A stretch of 8,074 bases of DNA from DATAYF01 sp036272735. GTDB lineage: Bacteria; Chloroflexota; Ktedonobacteria; Ktedonobacterales; Ktedonobacteraceae. Positions 1-5,043 of the stretch are shown in pieces (positions within the stretch are counted from its first letter, which is position 1; each line of letters begins with the position of its first letter). The translations under genes were made by a program, and so were the position numbers. The stretch is from positions 1 to 8,074 of the forward strand of contig DATAYF010000516.1 in NCBI GenBank assembly GCA_036272735.1, given 5' to 3'. The notes under the pieces were generated by a model. That model ran no database searches. It had not been told where the DNA came from and saw nothing but the letters and a program-made list of their open reading frames with translations.

Positions 1-59
1 CGTTGACCTGCTGCTTCATCCCCAGCGCCTGGTTGCCACGCTGCGCCGCTAGCGCTCCA
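1..59 (-). other. Coding-like edge sequence, possibly the end of an interrupted gene
   Basis: Read on the minus strand, this edge gives an open frame ending in ALAAQRGNQALGMKQQVN up to the window edge, with a composition typical of a soluble protein. It has no start or stop inside the window and I do not recognise the family. It lies just outside the left side of the ISAzo13-type element, so it could be part of a gene the IS entered. That is inference from position; the stretch is too short to be sure it is coding. Confidence 0.2.
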
Positions 60-95
60 TAATTACTATGCTACTTCTTAGGGACGCAAGAACAA

Positions 96-120
96 TTAAT
101 CATCCCGGAGAGATGATTGA
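96..120 (-). terminator. Possible terminator overlapping the transposase stop codon
   Basis: AATCATC (98-104) and GATGATT (112-118) form a perfect 7-bp stem with a 7-nt loop, extended at its foot by a T-G and a T-A pair. On the minus strand the stem runs into the stop codon TAA and is followed by the T-rich TTGTTCTT. This could end transposase transcription or be a subterminal IS structure. The stem is AT-rich, so I hold it loosely. Confidence 0.35.
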
Positions 121-800
121 GAAGGCTTGATATCGACGAACCATTTCCCCAAAGAGGGTAACCGCTGAATGTGGGTTTCTACCGCTTCCATGGCCTCCTT
201 GGTCAGTTTCACGCCGGTCTGATAACGAGTCGTCACCAATTCAACCACAGGATGTTTGCCTTTCCAAGTCATGGTGCTGGCATACTTGATAACGGCGTCA
301 ACCGAATCAAGCAAGGAGCCATTCCAGTGCTGCTCCAGAATACCCCAGCAACGCTCGATCGGGTTGTATTTGCTGTGGTATGGCGGATAATAGGCCAGAC
401 GTATGGTAAGAGCATAATGCTGGACAAACTCTACCAGGCGCTGCATGAATTGGGTACGTCGACTGTGGCTCTCCGGGCCGTTGTCCAGATTGATAAGCAA
501 GGTTGTGATGTGGGCAAAGCGCTCTTTGACGCTCTCCCACCAGTCGACCAACCGATCTACCAGACAATCGCTGGTCACTTTGGAAGTGATCCCATAGAGA
601 AAGAACTCATCGGAGGCGGGTAGAAAAATCCCGACGGGTGTGACCGTTGCTGTCGCGTGAAAGTCGTGATCGGCGGCCTTGGTTGGCACGCGACTCTTCC
701 CTCCGCGAGCAAAGGGACCAACCTTCACGGTGGCCTTGGCATCCATCGAGATCCGTAACATATGCGACGTTTCGTCCGCTTCCTCGTTGATCTGCTTCAC
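96..800 (-). CDS. ISAzo13-type transposase, downstream frame (DDE catalytic part)
   Basis: This frame carries the catalytic RNase H-like core. Counting from its GTG at 800, the DDE residues are D20 (ISMDAKA), D106 (LINLDNGPE) and E149 (YNPIERCWG), with the family's YYPPYHSKYNPIER block before the glutamate. They all look intact. The GTG is only the first start codon of the open frame. Family sequence continues upstream of it in the same frame (LPETDAIFAQ), so the protein is probably made by joining to the preceding frame rather than by fresh initiation. The joint reads QPQK-N/K-LPETD, as expected of one uninterrupted protein of about 400 residues. The alternative is a pseudogene that lost one A from an A8 run. 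Confidence 0.75.
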   Translation of the reverse strand: MKQINEEADETSHMLRISMDAKATVKVGPFARGGKSRVPTKAADHDFHATATVTPVGIFLPASDEFFLYGITSKVTSDCLVDRLVDWWESVKERFAHITTLLINLDNGPESHSRRTQFMQRLVEFVQHYALTIRLAYYPPYHSKYNPIERCWGILEQHWNGSLLDSVDAVIKYASTMTWKGKHPVVELVTTRYQTGVKLTKEAMEAVETHIQRLPSLGKWFVDIKPSQSSLRDD

Positions 801-1300
801 CTGGGCAAAGATCGCATCGGTTTCGGGCAGTTTTTTTGGGGCTGCGTTTTGGTCACCTTCTTCGGATAATAACCCAGTTCGTTCAGTTTGGTCGCAATGG
901 TCTCCGCTGTCGGCAAGTCGGTGTCACTGTAGCCCTTTTGCGCGATCAACTGGCGGCGCACTTCTGTTGCTGTCAGGCGCGTGTACAGACGGCTCGTGCG
1001 AAACTGTGGGTCCGCTTGGCTCTGCCCATCTACAATGGCGGTGATATCCTTGAGCAAGTTGGGTAAATGCTCTTCACTGCGCTTGCGACCTCGTGAGGAG
1101 TACGCATCAATACAGACGATCCCGCATTCCAGTTCATGCTGGCCTTTACGGATTGTCCCACGATTCCATCCTAACTCCTGTTCTGCGAGCCGCTGCCCTC
1201 CTTTCCCCAATGTGTGGACTGCCCTCGCCATAAACAAGCGGCGTGCGCTGCCTTTCAGCTCTTTTGCCGTCTCTATGAGTAACTCTTTGACCTCCTCCAC
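797..1300 (-). CDS. ISAzo13-type transposase, upstream frame (N-terminal, DNA-binding part)
   Basis: This 167-codon frame encodes the N-terminal third of an ISAzo13-family transposase. Residues 20-60 carry the family pattern: a basic helix (SARRLFMARAV), LGKGGQRLAEQELG, then NRGTIRKGQHEL, a helix-turn-helix that should bind the IS ends. The frame runs past a slippery A AAA AAC at codons 155-157 and stops ten codons later with no catalytic residues, so alone it would give a DNA-binding product without activity. The only standard start is GTG at 1300, with no ideal Shine-Dalgarno site. The frame stays open upstream to a TGA at 1433-1435 with a plausible helical sequence (LVHFVEELHKLYTGVKKAL) but no ATG, GTG or TTG, so the true start may be an unusual codon upstream. 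A GGAGG at 1317-1321 lies 7 nt before an ATA at 1309. Confidence 0.7.
   Translation of the reverse strand: MEEVKELLIETAKELKGSARRLFMARAVHTLGKGGQRLAEQELGWNRGTIRKGQHELECGIVCIDAYSSRGRKRSEEHLPNLLKDITAIVDGQSQADPQFRTSRLYTRLTATEVRRQLIAQKGYSDTDLPTAETIATKLNELGYYPKKVTKTQPQKNCPKPMRSLPR
830..836 (-). promoter_or_regulatory. -1 ribosomal frameshift slippery site A AAA AAC
   Basis: The minus strand reads CAA AAA AAC TGC in the upstream transposase frame, so the heptamer A AAA AAC is phased exactly as X XXY YYZ. A one-base backward slip re-pairs both tRNAs on AAA AAA, and the next codon becomes CTG, the first codon of LPETD in the catalytic frame. The zero-frame stop follows ten codons later. I saw no convincing downstream stem or well-placed upstream Shine-Dalgarno stimulator. 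Confidence 0.6.
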
Positions 1301-1580
1301 CAGTTCTATCTTTCTGCCTCCCAGAGCCTTTTTGACTCCAGTATATAACTTATGAAGCTCTTCGACAAAATGGACAAGCGCTTGCAGGGTTTTCTGGCAC
1401 CAAACGCTCCTGAGAGCAATGGTTGAGGTGTTTCAAAACCGTTGGTTTGCTGAGACTCCCTCGGACGCGAGCACACAACTCTGCGCCGCCCTGTCGCATC
1501 ACAGAACGTGTGCGAGCTTTGTCTACGCTGCACACGTTCCCAGCCATGCGCGCTGTGCCCCAGTGGTTGTGGCTGTTCCT
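1301..1580. other. Boundary region between the IS and the hydrolase operon
   Basis: The left part (1301-1432) continues the transposase frame without a standard start. From 1433 to 1580 I see no gene I can name. A short minus-strand frame (about 1350-1547) contains VRGSLSKPTVLKHLNHC and a CPFC pair, which might be a remnant of a zinc-finger or helix-turn-helix protein, but there is too little to support that. The right end of the IS should lie here. The only strong structure is the hairpin at 1504-1539. Confidence 0.4.
1504..1539. repeat. GC-rich hairpin downstream of the hydrolase operon
   Basis: GAACGTGTGC (1504-1513) and GCACACGTTC (1530-1539) are perfect 10-bp inverted repeats. Inside them AGC (1515-1517) pairs with GCT (1527-1529) after one bulged G, giving a 13-bp stem and a 9-nt loop. 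It lies 42 bp past the stop codon of the hydrolase gene. There is no T-run on either side, so a classical intrinsic terminator is unlikely. It could stabilise the operon's 3' end, serve as an operator, or be an IS-related palindrome. Confidence 0.6.
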
Positions 1581-2378
1581 TCAGGCTGCGTTGGAATTGA
1601 AGAACTCCACCAACACGGGAGCAATCGCCGGCGCAGCGACCTCGTGCGTCTGGCCTTCCAGAGTGCGATGCTTGCCGTTGGGGAGAGCCTTCGCCAGCGC
1701 CACTGCCGTTGTAGACATGAACGGGAAAGAGGCAGAGCCATCCATGACGAGCGTCGGCGCGGTGACGCGAGCGGCTTTTTCGGTGGGGACCGCGCCATCC
1801 TCGCCAAGAGCAGCGGCATCGTAGGCCAGGGTGTGGGCTACAGCTTCCCACATCGGCCACATTGGTTGCTGGCGTGCCTCCTCAAGGTGTTCCGGCGGCA
1901 TTCCCACGAACATCATAAAGAGGCCCAGCGCGTCGCCCTTGCGGTCCTCTGCAAGCACTTCCGCCAGCTGCTTTCTATAGGTTCTGAATGCTTGCTGCCT
2001 GGCATCATCAGAGTCATAAGGAGCCTCGTACAGAGCCAGTTTCTTCACCTTGCTGCCGAGCTTGATGGTCGCCTCCAGAGCCAGAGCGGCGCCGGAGGAG
2101 ATCCCGTACAAGAAGGCCTCACCACCGGCTTCGTTGATGAGGGCTTTAATATCCTCAATTTCCCGCTCAAGGGTAAACGGCTGCGTATCGGTGCTCTCGC
2201 CTCGTCCCCGGCGGTCGTAGATGAAGACGGTAAAGTGGGGCACTAGTAGGGCTGCCAGTGGCTCCATAAATCCAAACGCCCGAGATCCCAGCGCCCCATC
2301 TACCAGGATGAGCGCCGGTCCGCTGCCTACCTGATCATATGCGATAGTCGTGCCATCGGCTGACTGCACTTTCTTCAT
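1581..2378 (-). CDS. Alpha/beta-fold hydrolase
   Basis: This 265-residue protein has the full length of a single-domain alpha/beta hydrolase. It shows the early strand and turn (LILVDGALGS, residues 22-32), the RRGRGES loop (56-62), a nucleophile elbow G-I-S-S-G with Ser94, an acid candidate Asp213 in VMDGS and the catalytic His245 in GQTHEV. The usual HG before the oxyanion hole is replaced by DG (27-28). No signal peptide is seen, so it is probably cytoplasmic; the substrate cannot be read from the sequence. The ATG has a strong Shine-Dalgarno site (AAAGGAGA, 2383-2390), which overlaps the stop codon of the DUF1801 gene only 10 bp upstream. It is the last gene of the ArsR-led operon. Related proteins in such operons hydrolyse small esters or lactones, but that is general family knowledge. 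Confidence 0.88.
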   Translation of the reverse strand: MKKVQSADGTTIAYDQVGSGPALILVDGALGSRAFGFMEPLAALLVPHFTVFIYDRRGRGESTDTQPFTLEREIEDIKALINEAGGEAFLYGISSGAALALEATIKLGSKVKKLALYEAPYDSDDARQQAFRTYRKQLAEVLAEDRKGDALGLFMMFVGMPPEHLEEARQQPMWPMWEAVAHTLAYDAAALGEDGAVPTEKAARVTAPTLVMDGSASFPFMSTTAVALAKALPNGKHRTLEGQTHEVAAPAIAPVLVEFFNSNAA

Positions 2379-2388
2379 AGTATCTCCT

Positions 2389-2757
2389 TTAGCTCTCTTT
2401 TTCTGAGCTTTCTATCACGAGGAGGGTGACAATTTTCTCCACGAAATCGTATGGGATAGGTTTATCGAATGGGAACTGTATGGTCCCCTTTGCTCTTGTA
2501 TAGTGCGATAGTTCTTGCTGGAAAGCTTCATCGCCTACTGGTATCGGATACAAGGAGAGATGATATTTCCATCCGGCGAAGAACACGACATGTTTGCCAT
2601 TGAGGTTGAAGGTAGGCATCCCGTAGCTCATGGTCTCTTCGGCTTCAGGAGCCGCTTTGTGTATGGCCTGCCTTACTTTTTCAAGGACCGTCTGGATCTC
2701 CCCTGGAAAGGTAGAGATGTATTTGTCAATAGTCGTGAAGAGCTTTTTGTCTGTCAT
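2389..2757 (-). CDS. DUF1801 / YdhG-like protein
   Basis: This 122-residue protein matches the DUF1801 (YdhG/YjdI-like) family. It has an N-terminal helix (IDKYISTFPGEIQTVLEKVRQ), the typical EETMSYGMPTF block (about 40-50), then FFAGWKYHLSLYP and a C-terminal half with KGTIQFPFDKPIP. Its biochemical role is unknown; the fold is small and probably cytoplasmic. I chose the ATG at 2757 because it begins the conserved domain and overlaps the stop of the upstream DUF998 gene as ATGA (2754-2757), a classic sign of translational coupling. The longer in-frame extension to 3027 is a shadow inside the DUF998 gene. Its own Shine-Dalgarno site is weak (AAGGCGAG), which fits coupling. It sits between the membrane protein and the hydrolase in the operon. 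Confidence 0.87.
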   Translation of the reverse strand: MTDKKLFTTIDKYISTFPGEIQTVLEKVRQAIHKAAPEAEETMSYGMPTFNLNGKHVVFFAGWKYHLSLYPIPVGDEAFQQELSHYTRAKGTIQFPFDKPIPYDFVEKIVTLLVIESSEKES

Positions 2758-3455
2758 CTGTTTCTCGCCTTTCGGCCTGCCAACTTCATCGCAGGCCTCG
2801 CAGCCACGAACACCCACACGCAGTTGGAGAGGACGATCAGCCTGTCGGCCCATCCATCTAATCCTAGTACCCCGGCTGGGAGTCGCGTCGGTGCGTGCTG
2901 AGGCAACTGGCCGCCATATACCTGGGCGAATTGAACCGTCATCAGAACCAATGTTGCCACTAGCAGGACAACGCTTATCCAATTCAGGTTCGCAATCCAG
3001 AGCAGCGGCGATCTCGCACCACGCCACGCCTGGGTACGGCCAAGGCTTACACTCAGCAACACTGCCGCGATGGGAAAGCCGCCAATCCCAAGCACCCCTG
3101 CGATACTGTGCCCAGGGTCATGAGTGATATCAAAGACGGAAGCCAGAGCCTCGCCGAGACCCGCAATGACCAGAAACCACAGGCCGACTTTCCCGGCTCT
3201 GGTTTTCACCTGTGACCAGAGCGCGACCGCCAATGCCCATGAACTAATCCCCCAGGCGAGGAACATCAGCGACAGCAAAGAGCCGTATTGACCAAGTGCA
3301 TATTCACTCACCATACGAAAGGAGGGATCAAATTCTGGGCTCAGGACGTGCAAGCTGACAAGCAACAAGAGAGCCGCAGCGGCTGCTGCGATTGCCAGAA
3401 GGGCGAACGCTCCTTCGATCTTCGGCGTAGAACCAGTGAAAACTCCGTTTTTCAT
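2754..3455 (-). CDS. DUF998 family integral membrane protein
   Basis: This 233-residue protein is very hydrophobic, with about six likely membrane spans near residues 14-38, 56-80, 88-110, 117-138, 150-176 and 200-222. Two family signatures are visible: SEYALGQYG at 50-58 and FDITHDPGHSIAG at 108-120. Both fit DUF998 proteins, whose function is not established. It should sit in the cytoplasmic membrane. The ATG is preceded by AAAGGA (3461-3466) and starts 12 bp after the AHSA1 gene's stop, and its 3' end overlaps the DUF1801 start by 4 bp, so it is an internal operon gene. Next to a ligand-binding domain and a hydrolase it might sense or pass a small lipophilic compound; that is inference only. 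Confidence 0.87.
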   Translation of the reverse strand: MKNGVFTGSTPKIEGAFALLAIAAAAAALLLLVSLHVLSPEFDPSFRMVSEYALGQYGSLLSLMFLAWGISSWALAVALWSQVKTRAGKVGLWFLVIAGLGEALASVFDITHDPGHSIAGVLGIGGFPIAAVLLSVSLGRTQAWRGARSPLLWIANLNWISVVLLVATLVLMTVQFAQVYGGQLPQHAPTRLPAGVLGLDGWADRLIVLSNCVWVFVAARPAMKLAGRKARNR

Positions 3456-3467
3456 AGAATTCCTTTC

Positions 3468-3971
3468 CTACAGAGAATCCCTCAACTCTTGCACATACTC
3501 GACCAGGTAATTCCAGGTCATGTTCATGCCTTGCGGCATACCTATGTCAACAGCGATTTTCAGAGCTTCTGCACTGCTGAACTGGGCATGAGTAGTCACC
3601 CTCGTTTTCCCTCCCTCTTCCGTGAAGGTCACGGTGGTCAGGTGCTCGGGCATCCCCTCGATGGGGTTGGCATGTTCATCGGCGAAGGTCGTGGTGTAGA
3701 CCAGCTTCTCCGGCAGCTCGATCTCCCGGTACACGGCTCTAGCCCACTGTTCTTGACCCTCGGGCGAACGCATGCAGTAGTGCCAGATGCCGCCAGGCCG
3801 CAGGTCGATAATGCAGACGGGGAGGGTGTAGGGCTGTGGTGCCCACCAGCGCTTGAGATGCTCCGGCTGGGTAAAAACCTGAAACATCAGCGTGCGGGGT
3901 GCGTTGAATTGCCGTTCCATGACAATTTCCTGTTCCCCAATACGGGGACCCAGAGAGTGGTAATCAAACAT
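3468..3971 (-). CDS. AHSA1/SRPBCC-domain protein
   Basis: This 167-residue protein is a full-length Aha1 C-terminal-like SRPBCC domain. Visible hallmarks are MERQFNAPRTLMFQVFTQPEHLKRWWAP (given here as pattern: fApr..vF.a.t.PehlkrWW), DLRPGGIWHY, then EGMPEHLTTVTFTEEGGKTRVT and a closing WNYLVEYVQEL helix. The fold makes a deep hydrophobic pocket, and members bind small hydrophobic molecules, usually without catalysis. I chose the ATG at 3971: GAGG lies 6 nt upstream, and it overlaps the ArsR stop by 8 bp. An in-frame TTG at 3983 is less likely. Pairing of an ArsR repressor with an AHSA1 protein is a recurrent gene arrangement, and the AHSA1 member may bind the same ligand that releases the repressor (inference). 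Confidence 0.9.
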   Translation of the reverse strand: MFDYHSLGPRIGEQEIVMERQFNAPRTLMFQVFTQPEHLKRWWAPQPYTLPVCIIDLRPGGIWHYCMRSPEGQEQWARAVYREIELPEKLVYTTTFADEHANPIEGMPEHLTTVTFTEEGGKTRVTTHAQFSSAEALKIAVDIGMPQGMNMTWNYLVEYVQELRDSL

Positions 3972-4314
3972 TCTTGTCCTCAACTCGCTCGCTAGTGTGT
4001 TGCTCGGTGGCCTGCAATTCCTGTAGGTAGTCGTCCAGACGGTCGAAGCGTTCTTCCCAGAGGCGACGAAAAGAGTGCAGCCAGGCCTCCAGCTCCTGGA
4101 ACGGTTCGCGCTTTAACTGATAAATTCTCCGGTTAGCCTGCGGCTGGATCTCCACAATGGCCGCCTCGCTCAACACTTTGAGGTGCTTCGATACCTGCGG
4201 CTGTGGTAATCCCAGACGCCTGGTGATCTCGCCGACGGTCAGAGGGCCATCGCGCAACAGTTCGACAATGCGGAAGCGATTTGGCTCCATCAGAGCAGCC
4301 CAAAGTGTTTTCAT
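3964..4314 (-). CDS. ArsR-family transcriptional repressor (non-metal type)
   Basis: This 116-residue protein has the winged helix-turn-helix of ArsR regulators: ALMEPNRFRIVELL, DGPLTVGEITRRLGLPQ, a recognition helix PQVSKHLKVL, and a wing around QANRRIYQLK. No cysteine pair of the metal-binding type is present, so it probably does not sense metal. The long C-terminal helix (EPFQELEAWLHSFRRLWEERFDRLDDYL, noted by its alternating Leu/Arg/Glu pattern) is typical of the ArsR proteins that precede AHSA1 genes and should serve dimerisation. I chose the ATG at 4314; an ATG at 4320 is possible. The longer frame to 4386 reads through the promoter and operator and is rejected. The predicted -10 box ends about 7 bp before this ATG, so the mRNA should be leaderless or nearly so. 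It is the first gene of a five-gene operon and probably represses it. Confidence 0.9.
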   Translation of the reverse strand: MKTLWAALMEPNRFRIVELLRDGPLTVGEITRRLGLPQPQVSKHLKVLSEAAIVEIQPQANRRIYQLKREPFQELEAWLHSFRRLWEERFDRLDDYLQELQATEQHTSERVEDKNV

Positions 4315-4320
4315 GATCAT

Positions 4321-4350
4321 AGTATGCCCGAAAAGGAATATACTTGTCAA
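4321..4350 (-). promoter_or_regulatory. Sigma70-type promoter of the ArsR operon
   Basis: On the minus strand a perfect -35 box TTGACA (4345-4350) is followed after 18 bp by CATACT (4321-4326), which matches four of six -10 bases. Transcription would begin about 7 nt further on, next to the ATG at 4314, leaving no room for a Shine-Dalgarno leader. It is the only good promoter I see for the five genes. Confidence 0.6.
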
Positions 4351-4361
4351 TATATATTCCT
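4334..4361. promoter_or_regulatory. Inverted-repeat operator over the -35 box
   Basis: AGGAATATA (4334-4342) and TATATTCCT (4353-4361) are perfect 9-bp inverted repeats with a 10-bp spacer. The -35 box TTGACA lies in the spacer. The size and position suit a dimeric winged-helix repressor that blocks RNA polymerase, so the ArsR protein encoded just downstream is the natural candidate. Binding is inferred, the symmetry is seen. Confidence 0.65.
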
Positions 4362-4719
4362 GAAAAAGAATGCTTTGATCTACCACGAAAACACGCCCAG
4401 GGAACAGTGATGAGGATTATACTCGGCCGCTAAATGAGGCTGATTGATAAGTTGCAAGATCGGCTGTTTTTCTGCGACATACTGGTCAGTTTAGAGAGAC
4501 GTGACGGGCATCAGAAGCGCAAGGTTGGCATAAATGGTTGAGCCATCTCAAAAACAATGTCTCAAAACTTTTGATCTTTGATGAGTAGGCGAGACACGTG
4601 GAAGGGTTTACTAAAACTGATCTATTTTAATGCTCAAGACAAAGCTCTTGTCTATTTGCTCAGCGGGTTTCATATGCCTCTATCATCTTTGGGATAATTT
4701 AGTTTTCGCAAGCCCCTAA

Positions 4720-4778
4720 GTGCGAAGAGTTGACAGATTTTAGGGTGAAGAGTGATCAAGCGGTGCGAAGAGTGATCA
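4720..4778 (+). repeat. Three direct repeats of a GTGCGAAGAGTGATCA-like unit
   Basis: The copies are GTGCGAAGAGTTGACA (4720-4735), GTGAAGAGTGATCA (4745-4758) and GTGCGAAGAGTGATCA (4763-4778). The shared core GAAGAGT begins at 4724, 4747 and 4767, so the steps are 23 and 20 bp, about two helical turns. Subterminal repeats of this kind bind transposase in IS21-type elements, and the first copy could start an IS end at TG (4721). No IS21 genes are nearby, so it would be a relic. Binding sites for another protein are the alternative. Confidence 0.55.
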
Positions 4779-4957
4779 GCTCAAGCATTTTCCATTGGAG
4801 AAGCCGCTCCACATCTAAGATATCAAGCGAAAATAGTGTAAATAGTTTGGTCACAAGGATGTTTGCAGGGGGGTGGCAGTTTTTTGCGCGAGGCTGAGTC
4901 CATATCGTTTCACATATTGCATTGTGTCATTTTACCCAACTTTTCGACAAGATCTCT

Positions 4958-4987
4958 GTAACATATCCTGCCTGCGTGTGCTACACT
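4958..4987 (+). promoter_or_regulatory. Possible promoter of the APH-family kinase gene
   Basis: TACACT at 4982-4987 with TGC directly before it resembles an extended -10 box. GTAACA at 4958-4963, 18 bp upstream, matches four of six -35 bases. It would give a leader of about 50 nt before the ATG at 5044. This is the best of several weak candidates. Confidence 0.3.
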
Positions 4988-5043
4988 GTGGCAAGTCGGC
5001 AGAAACTTTCTATCACGTGCAATAGAGTTGGAAAAGGACTTAG

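Larger units (their letters stand above)
60..1432 (-). mobile_element. ISAzo13-family insertion sequence (ends not resolved)
   Basis: This span holds one transposase written on the minus strand in two overlapping frames (1300-797, then 800-96). Together they give the order typical of ISAzo13 transposases: an N-terminal DNA-binding region with LGKGGQ and NRGTIRKGQHEL, then a DDE catalytic core. The outer limits are approximate. I could not find a convincing pair of terminal inverted repeats or a target duplication. GGGACGCAAGAACAATTAAT near 81-100 is a possible left-end sequence without a clear mate. The catalytic residues are present, so the element may be active if the frames are joined by frameshifting, or a fresh pseudogene if they are not. 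Confidence 0.7.
4387..5043. other. Long non-coding stretch with decayed repeats
   Basis: No open frame here looks like a gene on either strand. Besides the three direct repeats at 4720-4778, it holds small stems: TTGAG-CCAT-CTCAA (4538-4551), and AGACAA-AGCTC-TTGTCT (4637-4653). ATCTCAAAA (4545-4553) and GTCTCAAAA (4559-4567) are a close direct pair of a kind seen at some IS ends. The base composition is more AT-rich than the flanking genes. I read it as a graveyard of IS ends between two transcription units, with the promoter of the kinase gene near its right end. Confidence 0.5.

Noticed and set aside
1306..1860. Minus-strand frame of 184 codons
   Set aside because: It overlaps the hydrolase gene in another frame and is rich in Arg, Ser and Pro as expected of a shifted reading.
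1419..2246. Long plus-strand frame (275 codons) opposite the hydrolase gene
   Set aside because: It is antisense to a well-supported alpha/beta hydrolase, has no recognisable domain and no good ribosome binding site.
3288..3995. Plus-strand frame of 235 codons
   Set aside because: It is antisense to the DUF998 and AHSA1 genes, both of which have clear family motifs and operon spacing.
4315..4386. N-terminal extension of the ArsR frame
   Set aside because: It reads through the promoter and the inverted-repeat operator, and the family begins at the ATG at 4314.
4720..4778. Possible start of a CRISPR array
   Set aside because: Only three short units with 20-23 bp steps and almost no spacers; the geometry does not fit CRISPR.
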